Shown here piece after piece: positions 29,801 through 42,100 of a stretch of DNA of 64,000 nucleotides. The notes beneath the pieces are model-generated. The model was not told the DNA's origin and did no database searches. It worked only from the letters and a program-made list of their open reading frames with translations. Source of the DNA: Flaccisagitta enflata. Taxonomy: Eukaryota > Chaetognatha > Sagittoidea > Aphragmophora. Within the stretch, counting starts at the first letter, position 1. Each line of letters opens with the position of its first letter. The translations under genes were made by a program, and so were the position numbers. The stretch is from NCBI GenBank assembly GCA_965153355.1, contig OZ231126.1, positions 68,138,001 to 68,202,000 on the forward strand. The letters run 5' to 3'.

Positions 29801-31782
29801 TATTAAGCGTTAAAGATGTAAACCACTTGCAATTGGAGTCATAATCAGCGAAACTAATTAACGAAACTAACTGACCAGCGAGGGAGTGGTCTTCGTCGTT
29901 GCCTCCTTGATCAGTCATCGAATCGCGGAAAGAATTGATCTCTTCGTCGATATGGGCAAAGGCGCAAAATGGACCGCGTGGGCAGTAACCGGTCTGAAAT
30001 AGTGTTTTTTTAGACTAGACTGAGCAAAAATTCTCATTCAATCTACATTTCCAAAACGCCCAAAGGGCAAAAAGTTGAGTCGAGGAAAGTTGGACCTCGT
30101 CAAGGAGTAACTGTATTTGTCTAATTTGTCTACAACACATTTAAAATCTTCGTCTCTGTATTTTCTTTCTCGCGTATTGGAAATCAACAATCGACTTGAT
30201 ATTCATCTTGTCATCCATCTTCCCCTCGTCTCCCCCAACCTGCAGCATGTCGTTGCATTTGGTCGACTTGTAAATTTCGGGATGGAATTGTTGTTCGGTT
30301 CTGGTGTGGCAGTAGGCGCAGTGGTCGCCGCTCTCGCAGTTGGTGGGTTCTCCCCACTCGTCGCCGTGTTTCACGTTGGGACACGGCGTCGATCGATACT
30401 TGAACGTCTTGGGACTCCGCCGACGATCTTTGTTGTTGTGATACTGCGGGCAAGCGTAGCCTTGCCGACACAAACGCGGCGGTCGACGGCATTGATCCGT
30501 CTTGTAGTTGGTCAACACAAACGTCGTGCATTGCCACTTGGGGTCTTCGGCCAAACCTCTGAAAGAAGACGATATATACATGGAATAATTCAATATAACC
30601 AATGAGGATGATTTATAAAAACCGTCGCAAGGCCCCTTCCTAAGGACCTGATTTGAGGCGTTGAGAATCGGACGGATCACAACACAGATGGCAATTCTGT
30701 AATCTGTATATCCAAACAACATTAAAACACAGACGGCATTAGACCAAGAACAGCGTCTGGCCACCTGTCGCAAAGACCGTCGCATTGCTACTTGCTGAGG
30801 ACCTGATTTGAGGCATTGAGAATCAGACAGATCACAACACAAATGGCAATTCTGTAATCATGTAATCTGAATATCCAAACTAAATTAAAATACAAGATGG
30901 CATTAGACCCAAAAACAGCACGACAGCATCAGGCCACCTGTCACGATTGTCGAGATTATTGGGTAAGAGAGCGTTGGAGTTGGAAGATGGCGTGGAGGCC
31001 TCATCGCCGCCGCGGTGGTGGTGGTTGGGGTTGGAAAAGGCGTCGATTTCCTTGGCGTCGAAAACGGGCGGTCGAAGGTCGTTGACGCCGTGACTGAAGG
31101 CGCAGTGTACGCCATTCTTGACGCAGTGACCGCGCGAATCGGTCTCGTGGACGCACGGCGCCGTCTTGAAGTAACGCAAGTGATAACGCCGCTCCGTGTC
31201 GCCGGCCGTTCGATGAAGAAGAGGGCAATCGTCACCATCGGGGCAAATGCCCGTCGTCTCGTCGTAATTGGTGCAATACACGTCTGGCGAATAGCTGCGC
31301 GGAAGGGGGGGGGGGGCAAGATGAAGAGAGAGAGAGGAAAGTAAGATCCCTGTGGAAATTCGCTGTCCGGAAAATTATTTAGTGTTTTATGTTGTCGAGA
31401 TGGAAGAATCTTAAGTAGGCTCTTTTCTATTTTTCCGCTACGTGTCCCAGGTTAAATGGAGTTTAGCACTGTATATAACTGACCATTCAGCGGGACTTAA
31501 TACTAGAGTCCATGACTCCATGTCCAATTCTCCCACCCCATATACATACCTGAAAGCGCCGTCTCTTTTCCTCACTGGCCGTCGTCTTCTTTGGTTCATG
31601 AAATGCCAATGGAAACAGGTAAAAGGTCTGTGCTGAGTGCATTTATGCTGCAAGAAGAGCGGGCACTGCTCCACGCGAAACTCCTTCAAATAGGAATAGT
31701 GATGGGGTTTCTCGGAGGAGGAGGAGGAGGCGCCCGCGGAGGAAGACGAGGAAGTGGAGCCGCCTTTGCCGTCGGCCGTCAT
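23864..31782 (-). CDS. UNK: Unkempt-family CCCH zinc-finger RNA-binding protein
   Basis: Fifteen exons: 31782-31550, 31294-30938, 30558-30240, 29993-29876, 29730-29615, 29324-29238, 28932-28798, 28399-28105, 27838-27729, 26866-26671, 26134-25966, 25378-25275, 25031-24910, 24486-24277, 24076-23864; 927 residues. Unkempt binds UAG-containing mRNAs through CCCH fingers and represses their translation. Six CCCH fingers in the first four exons: CPLFLQHKC, CTNYDETTGIC, CVHETDSRGHC, CRRPPRLCRQGYAC, CPNVKHGDEWGEPTNC and CNDMLQTGYCPRGPFC. A conserved acidic segment is GDTVESVLANGLEDLDIDDL; the coiled-coil part is LLRLQEEVLSSRSTLAAWEE then ACDAWKKEAEE. The last exon is a Gln/His/Pro tail (QQQQHSGG, PPQQQPNQQQ) ending SSSAS; the C-terminal RING finger found in fly and vertebrate Unkempt is missing. 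The exon 11 donor (GTTAGC) is the least certain boundary. Intron 9 carries a donor-proximal dispersed element. Confidence 0.93.
27280..27697 (-). repeat. Donor-proximal dispersed element (copy 1, Unkempt intron 9)
   Basis: In gene orientation the element begins about 31 bases after the exon 9 donor with GCCGATTATGTGTAGCGTGG, then TAGCAATGCTACGCGGCAGG. It continues through a purine-rich stretch to TTTGCATATTGCGGTTTT and a tail near 27280. The first part can fold (GTAGCRT...ATGCTAC). The same order of blocks occurs at about 44240-44700, 52245-52635 and 54760-55250, always in the same orientation as the gene and just after a 5' splice site. Confidence 0.7.
28546..28592 (+). repeat. Short tandem repeat
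   Basis: Four tandem copies of GCTAACGAATGTT (13-14 bp) in Unkempt intron 7. Confidence 0.85.
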
Positions 31783-32493
31783 GGTCACAGAGCTCTCTTT
31801 TTTGTCGTTAATCTTTTAATGTCAACTTAAAGATTAACTAAAATAATCGATCATTAATCTTATCCGATATCTTTTCCCCCTCCTGAGGGAGGTGTTCCTC
31901 GATTCAAGGTTAAATAATGATAGAAACTTTCATGGAAAGCCTCTTTTTGAATCCGCGCATACTTCAAATTTTGGTTAGACGCTACAAGGTTGCGAATAGG
32001 GTCGCAATTGCAACGAGGAAGCTCGGAAACTATGTGTCAAGTTATCCTCGAGTCGATGTCGATCGTGCAAGGCTGATCGTTTCGACGATAGGCAGCTTGT
32101 TGCTGAAACGCCGGTAATGTCCCAGGGATGAACGAGAAAGTTTTCAAGCTCGACGATATCGCGTATCTTCGGGGATGCTGTTGAAAATGTTTTTTGCGCA
32201 TCTCGACTACATAAAATGTTCTTTTCCTAATTTATTGTTCCGTTGATTGATACTTAAACAAGGGGTATAAGGGGGATGTGCAGGGAACTCTACGAAATAA
32301 GAAATGGAAGGGGGTGTTAACAGTGAATCCGCGATCAGTAGGAATCAATATGAGGCATGGCGTCGTTTGAAAAAATAGAAACAACGTCATTTTGAATGGT
32401 TACCACTATAAAGGGCAGCTACTCAATGCCAAATGTTGCGTCAAAGAAAAGAATTGCATCCTAAATTTGCAATGAAATGATGGTTATTAGAAA
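31783..32493. other. Intergenic spacer CCDC25 to Unkempt
   Basis: 711 bp holding the CCDC25 3' end and the Unkempt 5' region. No further ORF with support, and no clear repeat. Confidence 0.6.
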
Positions 32494-33960
32494 TCACATA
32501 AAATCGTCCGAGTCTTCTCCGCTGTCGTAATTGTTTGTCGTCATATTTTCCGCTTTGAAAAGTGTGTCGTAGGATCGAAGGGCTTTCTCCTCTTCTTTCC
32601 GTTTTGCCTCCTCCGCTTCGGCAGCTGCCCGCGCTCTCGCTTCCGCTTTCACAACGGCGCGTTTCTCCGCGTCTCGTTCTTCCCTCTCAGCGCGAAAATC
32701 CACGTTCGTCTTCTCCACTTTGGTTTTGTTTAACCTGAGATTGGTAGGTGAGTATTGACAGGGAGGGAGTCATGTTCTTGATGATTGCGATGACCGATGA
32801 TCATTGCTGCATCGATGATCATCGCAGCATAATGATCCTCGATCAATGCAGCACAACCATCTTGGGTCATCGCAGCAAAATGATATTCGATCATCACAGC
32901 ACAACCATCTTGGGTCATTGCAGCATAATGATCCCTAATCCACGCGGGATCATGATCTTCGATCATCGGCATCGCGAAATAATGACTCAGTCATTTCTCC
33001 ACCTTCGGTCATCAGACCACATCGACCTTGGATCATTGAAGCCTAATGATCCTAACCATCGCAGGATGACGATCTTCGATCATTGCATGATAATTCTCGA
33101 TCTTCGCAGGCCATTTGCCATGGAGACACAACATCGCGGGATAAAAACAACAAAACAGTGAGAATTTATTACCTATTGACAATTTCGTTAACTCTCTTCT
33201 CGATTTTGACTTTCTTGACATCTCTTTGCTTGTGAAAGCCGATTTGCCCAACGGCCATATCGGCCGTCTTTTTCAGATTCGACCACAAAGTGTACACAAT
33301 GTCGACGTTGTTCATTTTGTTGCCCTGAATAGAGTTTGCTTTGACTAGTTGACAACAATCTTGGATCAACGCTTCCGGAATACCATCGATCGTCTCGCCT
33401 GAAGAGTGAATTCAATGAATGCATTGAAATTTGAATGAATGACTTGAAATTTGATTGAATGAATTGAACGATCGTCTCGCCCGAAGAGAGGGACAACCAA
33501 CAGTACATGAGAGAGGTAAGACGCCCCTCAGCAGATAGAGGGCCTTATAAATTAAGATGACAACATGTGAGAACTTCTATATTCCGTGGAGCAAGCAGTT
33601 TTATCAGTCGCGAAATCGCAAATCTATAAGAGGCTTTATCCAACCGTCTGTCCGTCCATCTTGTTCAAATTGTAAAGTGTGGAACATGCATTCCGCGCAT
33701 TTTGAGTGGTGGTAGGAGGTTGAACGACCTTGGCCACCCGACCGTGACGATTTCGTAATCCCGAGTCATTTCTACCCCAATCACGCTCTCTCACCTTCTT
33801 TCAATCTCAAGTAGACGTGAGCCGAGGACACTTTGTCGACGTGAAACCAAACGTCTTCCTCGAACCCCCAACGAATCAATTCCTCGTTTTCGTGTTTGTC
33901 AAATCCCATGAATAACGTCGCCGGCGGCGAAACAACGTTCGACGTAAAGTACAACACCAT
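32494..33960 (-). CDS. CCDC25: Coiled-coil domain-containing protein 25
   Basis: Three exons: 33960-33795, 33398-33173, 32734-32494; 210 residues (vertebrate protein 208). In vertebrates CCDC25 is a membrane-associated protein that senses extracellular DNA; elsewhere it is known mainly as a conserved NFACT-R/DUF814-type protein. Diagnostic sequence: [20 protein letters not shown] across junction 1, [40 protein letters not shown], then [17 protein letters not shown] across junction 2. The C-terminal third is a charged coiled coil, and the end [10 protein letters not shown] matches the family terminus. Start 286 bp after the eEF1G stop. The intron between exons 2 and 3 is filled by a degenerate tandem repeat. 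Confidence 0.96.
32745..33110 (+). repeat. Degenerate tandem repeat in CCDC25 intron 2
   Basis: Roughly 12 imperfect units of about 27-30 bp around GATCATCGCAGCATAATGAT, some inverted (ATCATTGCTGC). Reading frames across it on either strand are repeat artefacts. Confidence 0.8.
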
Positions 33961-34246
33961 GTTACTCTCTTTTTAATAAAAACTCAATCTGTATCACGGT
34001 GAACAGAACCCAAGTCGACACAAAAATGTAAAATAATATCAAAAGGTCTCGAGTAACTTTGCCGATAACCAAAAGCTTCCATTTTCATTAACATTAAAAT
34101 CAAAACACGGGCAAGCTGTAACGGCCACTGTCGAGCGGAGGGGAGTAAGTTGGTTACATGTTAAAATGGGTCATTAGAGGGCAAAGAGGTTATACGACCC
34201 AAACCATGCCAAGCTGTGCTAAATCACTGTTTGAGGTAAATTGCCC

Positions 34247-35845
34247 CTATTTAAAAATGGAAGCTGAGTAGAGTTTGTGGCCGGCGTATTTAGCGTGTTT
34301 GGCGGCGTCGTGGGGTTGGTACTCCTGCGCCTCTTCTTCGTGAAGGAAAAAGGCTTCGACGAGGGCCTTGGTGGAGTCGGTGGCCGGATCCAACTTGTAC
34401 CAATCGTAACTCTCGTAATCGACTTGCCAGTTGACGGAGAGAGGAAAAGCCAACTCTTTACCACGCCACACCCACAATCCTGTCAATAATGGAAGACATG
34501 GGGGCAGTTGGGAAGCTGGATATAAAGGGCAATTGCTAGATTAAGAAAAAAAAAGGCACATCATCCTGGAAACGATGTGTACATTACCATGACCAACAGC
34601 CATCACCAAGAAATTCGACCAGGGGTCTGACCTTGGATTTGAGCGTCTCTAGATTTTCCGAAAGCACCGACCGCCGCAAACGCGTTTTTGTTCAACTTGT
34701 CCAGTCGCTGAAACATTCCTGTCGCGAAAGCAGATTAGTGCACAGTTGAGAACGGTACGTCACGAGATTCGCATGTTCAATATTCAAATAGTCCCTTTAC
34801 AAAACATCTTACCAGTGATGAGATTCTCATTCTGGAACATGAGTCCCAAATCCTCGGGATATTTGTACTCGCAAAGCCAAATGGAGAAATTCTCCTTATC
34901 GAAGTGATCCCAGAAATAAGGGATAGCCTTGAGTTTAATATCCTCGTTGGAATAAACGCGTTTGAACTCGTCCAGAATGAAGTCGGACTTGGGGAATCCG
35001 GAAAAGGGATCTTTGTTATCCTTTTTGGGCGCCGCCAGTTCGTCATCCATCGACGGCGCCGTCGTCGCCGTCGTCGGTGACGCCGCTTCTTTCCTCGCCG
35101 GCTTTCCCGCCGCTTTGGCTTCCTTCTTCGGCGCCACGGCGGCGTTTCCACCGGCGCCACCGGCCGATACTTCGACCAGCTTCTTTGGATCGAACTCGGC
35201 CATTTTGGAACAAAGCGTGAATTCCCCGATGACTTTTTTGACTTGGTTCTGATTGATCATCGTGACGAACCAACGGGTAACGTTGTTAAACCCGGCGCGG
35301 AATTCGGGGTCTAGAACCCATTTGTAAGCCATCAAGAGATTGGACATGACGCAGATATCGGCCAGAGTGACGCGTTCGCCGACTAGATACGTTTGGAAAA
35401 GGAGATGGGAATTGAGCGCCGCCAGCGCGCGTTTCAAGTCCTCTTTCGCTTTCGCCGTCGCAGCTTTGTTAAACGGCATAATGCCTATGCAAGGGAAGAC
35501 CCAAGTGCAAGTGGGCGGGAGGATCTCGTTTTCCGCGAAGGAGATCCATTGTTGAATGAAAGCCTGATCTTCGACGGATTTGCCACCACGGAGCTGCTCG
35601 TTGGCCAAGTAGAAAGCGATAGCGTTGCTCTCTGAGATGTTCTTTTTGCCATCTGACGAGGTGAACGCGGGGACTTTGCCCAAGGGGAATTTGGCCAAGA
35701 ATTCGTCGGTTTTATTGGTTTGACCCAAGATGAATTCCGGCGGTTGAGAGGCGACTTTGATGGAGGCGCCCGAATACTCGGCGGCGATCAGGGCCTTGTA
35801 AGCCCGGAAATTTTCGGGGTAAGTGTATAAGGTTCCGGTCACCAT
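34247..35845 (-). CDS. EEF1G: Elongation factor 1-gamma
   Basis: Three exons: 35845-34813, 34718-34632, 34479-34247; 450 residues (human 437). A structural subunit of the eEF1B exchange complex that recycles eEF1A-GDP during translation. Order: glutathione-transferase-like N domain ([34 protein letters not shown]), GST-C domain ([19 protein letters not shown]), Ala/Lys-rich linker (residues about 220-265), then the EF1G C-terminal domain ([70 protein letters not shown]) ending SASIFK. Phase-1 junctions, GT-AG. The first exon is unusually long and unbroken. It begins 295 bp after the BOP1 stop and ends 286 bp before CCDC25, all on one strand. Confidence 0.97.
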
Positions 35846-36140
35846 GATTGCGATTTTTGGGGGATTGTTCTTTTTCTATCGTTGCCTACTTAAATTACCA
35901 ATAAATACAGTTATGATTCTCTTGATTAGATACTATTCTCTCTCCCCCCGCGACAGGCAGCGGCCCTGGAAAACAATTAAATGAGATGGAAACGTGTAAC
36001 AAACAAGATGATAGCAGTAGCTCAACGCCGGGATCTTTTTTGAAAAGCTGGAAAACTCCTCCATTCTGAGTTTTAACAGTCACGATGCAACGATGACTTA
36101 AAAGAGTTCAGATAGACGCGAGACCACAGAGTGTTTACTC

Positions 36141-39100
36141 TTAATAAGAAAATAGTCTGATAGTAGCGTCGCTTCCGGCGGTGAGCATCCAAGGCTGCGT
36201 GGGATGAAATTGACAGTCGAGAGTGCCGAGACTTAGCTTGCCAGCCACGCCGGGACCGTGGCCGCGAAGGATCTTGACGGGGACGATGAGAGGATTTTGC
36301 ATCAAGTCGTTGTAAACCATGCCGTGGCAAACGATCGTTGAGCCGTCGTCGGAACAAGACGCGAAAAGAGGGTAACGCGGGTGGAAGCGAACCTGAATGA
36401 CAGAAGTTCATCGATAAGATCATTGATAAGGTCACGATCAGTCTAGTATATTATCATTTGTTTCTGAAAATCTGGCCGACAGCAACACATTCCAGCGGCA
36501 GCTATAGAATAATTGTTGAGAAATGTCACAGTTGCTCAAATTTGTCACCCTTGAAATATTAGAATTAGTGTGTTATTTTGTAATTCAAATATCTGGCCGA
36601 TAATGGGGATCCTACGTTTTAGCGGCAGCTTTCGAAAAAATATTAATAGATGTCACAGTTGCTCAAATTTGCCATATCAGAATTTGCCAAGTTACCCCAC
36701 CTGTCTAATGGCTCTCTTGTGATGTCTCAGCGTGCGATAGGGTTTGGCCGAGAGATCCAAATCGAACCACGTGAGTCTGGCGTCGTAGGAGCCCGTGATG
36801 ACGTTATCGCCTCCCGGATGAACGGCGATCGAGGAAATCCACTTGGACGTCGTCATCAACTTCTTAGTCAGCATTTGCTTGACGAGATTGTAAACCCTGT
36901 GTAAGAGAAAAATGCTCAGAGTCGATGATGATGATGATGATGGAGGAGGATGAGGAGGATGATGATGATGGAGGATGATGATGATGGAGGATGATGGAGG
37001 ATGATGATGGATATGGAGGATGATGATGGATATGGATGATGATGATCGATATGGATGATGATGAAGGATATGGATGATGATGATGGATATGGATGCTGAT
37101 GATGGATATGGATGATGATGATGGATATGGATGATGATGATGGATATGGATGATGATGATGGATATGGATGATGATGGATGATGATGATGATGAATATGG
37201 ATGATGATTGTGATGGAAAATGGTGATGATAATGATTATGATGGATGATAGATGATGCTAAATGGTGGATGATAGATAATGATAAATGGTGTAAGTAGGT
37301 AACACAGGTTCCCCTCTCATACCTGACGGTTCGCTGAGTGGCGACGAAGAAGAAAGGCTTGGTCGGGTGGAAAGCGACGGACTGAACGAGACCCTTGGCG
37401 CGTTTAAACGGACACTGAGTACGAGCGCGAGAGATTTGGTGGAGTAGAACGGATCGTGAGGCGCCCTTTGGATGCAACGTCGAGAGATAATCGCCCTTGG
37501 CGTGCCAAGATACGGACGTAACCTGGAAAGCGGAGACAGATAAAAAGGATTTATGAAGAAGCTGATTGTTAACACGACTTTAATCATTCATCCAATGGAC
37601 AAACAATCCAACACATGGTGAGTTGGGGGTGCTGGAGTTGAGTAAGGTATTCCTCCTTGAGGAGGTGATTCTTGGGCATATAAGATGCCCTTGAAGGGGT
37701 GGTTTGCGGGTGCCAGAGTCGAGGCAAGTTATTCGCCTTGATACTCGGTTGATAGGTGGTTATTTAGGACTTTGAATTCAGGTTGAATGTCACATTTACA
37801 AGTAAAATAAGCCAACAACTCAACACCAGTAAGGTACAACCCATTCACTCACGTCATGTTGAAAATTGACTTTTAGGCGCAGTCCATTTTTAAAAGCCTC
37901 TCGTTCATCGTGTTCAGTAGACGAGATTTTCATCCAATCCGCGGCCGAGGCATTTTGAGCCTCCTCTTCTTCCTCGGCTCGTTCTTCCTTCTCCTTTTCC
38001 AAGTCGATGTTGTTGACGACGTTGTCCGACGCCTGGATGACGAGTTTGTCGCCAACAGACGCGTTGAGGACGAGCAACTGACGCGCGCAGGAAACCGCCA
38101 CCAGCGCCAATGACCCGTTGGGATTCCACGCCACGCACGTCACTTTAGCGCCAGCGTCGTAAGTGCGCACGCATCGACCCGTCGAAATCTCCCAAAACTG
38201 CGGAGAGGGGGCGCGAAAGAGTGACAGGGCGACATGAGGGAGTTTCAGGTTTTGGGTTTGTGAAATGAGTCTATCATCTATGAAAGTTGAAACCACATTG
38301 CCCTTACAAAAGGAGGCCAGAATTCTCCAATTTACAAAGGATGAAAGCCTTGCAAGCTTTCAATGGTGTTTACTCCGGATTGCTCACAACTCTCCTTTAC
38401 CTGACTAAACAATCAGCTTGACTGCATATCTCATTAGTATAGGGTCGGACAGGCCTATACCATGTTAAAGCAAATGATTATTCAGCAGGTTGTACATTAA
38501 CAAGACACTAGATAAGTCTGCTCAAATTATCCCTCTCCATCATCCTCTGCAGTCATGTTTTTCCCACAGTGTCATGTTAACAAAAGCAAGTTCCAAGATG
38601 CGACTGAGTGAGTGAGCCAGACGCGCACTTGCGCCTTTGGCAGCTAGCAGCTTCAGCTTGAACTGACGATCTCATGTCTCCCACCGATAAGGTATATGTT
38701 TTAAAACGTCCTCCAAGAATCTCATTAGCATATTGCCGTTTTGTCAAATGAGTCTCCTGTTGAGCTGAGACATGTCTCCATCATTCCACGCCCTCAGTCT
38801 CTCTGACAGCTAGCACAATGCTCACCTTGACGTATCCATCGTCGGACCCAGAGACGAACCACTGACCAGTCGGGTCTACGGATATACTTCTAACAATGTC
38901 CGAATGCCCGCGATAAACGATAGAAAGAGTGGTGGGGAAGGGTTGTAGGTCTCTGGGCTTGGGAAGTTTCGGGAGAAGATCTTCGGCGTCGACGCGAACG
39001 CGCTCCTTGCGCATGCGTGGACACAAGTAAAGATCCAAACAACGCTCAAAACGTTCGTTAATAAACCTGGCAAAAATGATGTCGTCGCATGTACTTGCAT

Positions 39101-42100
39101 AATCATTCATGTATAATTATCCATGTGAACTCTCCTTTTCATCGGGGTCTCAGTAATTCATTAATGTAGTTTTGCTTATCAAGCATTGGCGATTCTGACA
39201 TTGTCACTTGTCTGTCAGAATATCCCCGCTAGTATAACCCTCACATCAGCCTTCTTGTAGCGCCTTATGGCCCCATATACTTACTTGTCGTAAGGATTGA
39301 CTTTTCGCATACATTCGTGCATCTTTGGAATGAAATTGATCCGTCTGTCTTCTTTTTCTTTGTCCTTCCATGCCATTTCTTCTTCCTCGGTGAATAGATA
39401 TTCGGGAGGTGGATTGTAACTCTCCTGATGACCTGTTCATTGGATGGATAGGGAAGGGGTGGGAAGTAACATATGTAGGGGGTGGTGGGGTAAAACGGAT
39501 CAGCTGGGATAAAATGGGTCAATCGCTTTATTCAGCCCTGGTATTAGATTTAGCAAAATTTCTGTTTTCATCCTAAAACAAGACAAAATCTCCTTATTTT
39601 CCAAAATTTTCTTCGAAAAAAGCTGGACCGTTTTTCCCCACTTTACCCTAATTAAAAAAAAAAATTATTTAGCAGGTTGTACATTAATAAGACGCTAGAG
39701 AAGTCTGCTCCGATTCTCCCTCTCCATCATCCTCTGCAGTCATGTTTTCCCACGGTGTCATTAACCGAAAGGAATGCCATTCATAGGCAATTGAACCTTT
39801 AGTCTGACCTGGTAATTTCAACTTGGGCGCTGGAATGTGGTACCGCAATCGGCGATTTTCCTTCTCATCCTCCGTCTTGCCCCAAAGATCGTAGAATTTC
39901 TCCTCCTCTTCCTCCTCGGCCTCTTTCTTCTTTTGTTCCGACGGTCGTTTGATCCATCCCATTTTGATCGCGTGAACGTAATAACTCACCTTCTCGGCCT
40001 CACGCCTGAGAGCGAGAGAGAAAGATAAGTCAAGTGAGAGAGCGATAACACAGTTCAGTAGAGTACAGTAGAGTACAGTATAGTAGATCTCGTCTAGACT
40101 TGATATAACAGGGGCAAGCATTGTAGGCAAACAAATGAAGCCAGGGGATTGATATTTGAAACACAGACTGATAAAATGATGTTTTATCGCCCATGATAGT
40201 TGATTGCCATAGAAATGCATTTTCTTGTATTTAAGCTAGAATACCAATATTTGAAGAATTTTCAAAAGAAATTATTGCCTAAAATCAAATTTTCTACAAC
40301 TTTCCCACAGTATAGAATGTCGCTGGTTTAGCGGTTGCTAGGGGTTGTCACACATGGATACGCTCCCTGGCAAATGCTAAACGAGCGAAATTTTTACAGA
40401 ACAATTTGGGGGAAAATTGCAGCAAATTAAATTTTAAACAAGGTTCTTTAAAAAAATCTCTAAAAATATTGATATTTTTGCTAGTATAAATGAAAATATG
40501 TTTCCATGGCAACCGAGTATCATGGGGAATAAATCATTCTTTCATTAATTTAAAATTCAAATATCAGCCCCCTAGCTTTATTTGTTCTTCTATAATGCTT
40601 GCCCCCGTTATCTCAAGTCTAGACGAGATTTACTGTATGATATTGGATGAATGAATAGATCAATCAATAAATTTATTTATAAAGACAGAAATCACAAAAT
40701 GCAGATAATAAAATCCCACTCCGAGGTAAAAACCAAAGTAATATGGATATGTCTTTGATTAAGAAGAGGTCAAACATTGAAGTAGCTAAGGTTCATGGAC
40801 GTCGCAAATCTCTTCGACATGACAATTTCTTTCAGGCGCATATATTCAATGATAATCAGATGCTAGTTACTGCGTACTTGGATGGTAGAAAGCTCCTCTT
40901 GTGCGGAGGATGCGCCGTCACGGGCATATCCATTTTCTCGTTGGTGAAAAAGTCGATCCATGGCTCGTAGGCGTTGTAATTCCCAGAACCAGTTCCAGGA
41001 TATTTCCCCTTTTGAATGTTTTTAATCAACTCCAAATCTTTGTCCGTCATTCGCACGTTTTGACCTTCAAAGGCGGGGAAAGTTAAGATATGTATAATCG
41101 AGTTATGTTCAAAATTATAAATTGTAGTTTCAATGAATCACAGTTAAACCACGAAATAACAGACGTCAAGGGACAATCAAATTTTATCTATCATAAACAG
41201 ATTTCCCCTACTGTCAAAAAAAGAATACAAAAGTAAATGACATGAAGGAACTATAATTTCATAGCCGTTAAAGGCGGATTTACGTTACTCTCGGATCCGT
41301 TTTAACGATATTTATTTGTAGCCACAACAATCCTCTCACACACATAACATATCTGATTTCACTCACCCGTCAACTTGTCCCTGACCGTCCTCCAATAATC
41401 GGGATTATCCATTTTATCTAGAAATTCGTCCAGCTCGTCCATTTGTTGTGCTTTGGTGATTTTCTTGCCATCGAGATCGTATCCGATGTGTTCGTACTCC
41501 TTGTACCACTCCATGGGGATGTTGCCGACCGTGTTGCGTATCTCTTCTTCGTCCGACGAATCGTAGTCCGCGTATTCGTCCACCACTTGAACGTTCTGTT
41601 GCTGTTGTTGTTTCTGGGCGGTCGTTTTGATCGCGTCGTCAAAATCTTTCAACGCTTTTGTCTTGTTGGAGTTCTTTTTGTCTTTCTTGGATTGTTTGTT
41701 TGTTTTGCCGACGCCGTTGACGGACCTTTTGGCGTCACCATCGTCGTTTTCATTGTCGTCTTCATCCTCGTCATCTTCCTCGCTTTCTAAACCGGAATAT
41801 TCGCTGTAAATATGGAGATGGAAAACGTGAATGACCTATTAAATGGATATTATATCATGAGGGGGAGACGGGGTAAAATGGGCCACTTGGGTTAATATGG
41901 GTCACCCACTTTTTGGGCAGCGGCCCCAAAGAGCCGATGTCCTGTAGGACACAGGGGGCAATTTCGAGACGTCCATCCGTCTGTCTGCCTTTCCGCCCCC
42001 CCCCTTAGCCATCGGAGCCTCATGTCTGCAGTCTCAGGCCTGATTTTGGCCCTCTGAGCCCTCAAATTAGCCCTTTCAGACCTCAATTTAGCCCTTGAGA

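Noticed and set aside
36692-37477. 261-residue ORF spanning two BOP1 exons
   Set aside because: The middle is translated GAT-rich satellite; phases and the BOP1 family require splicing 37322-36897.
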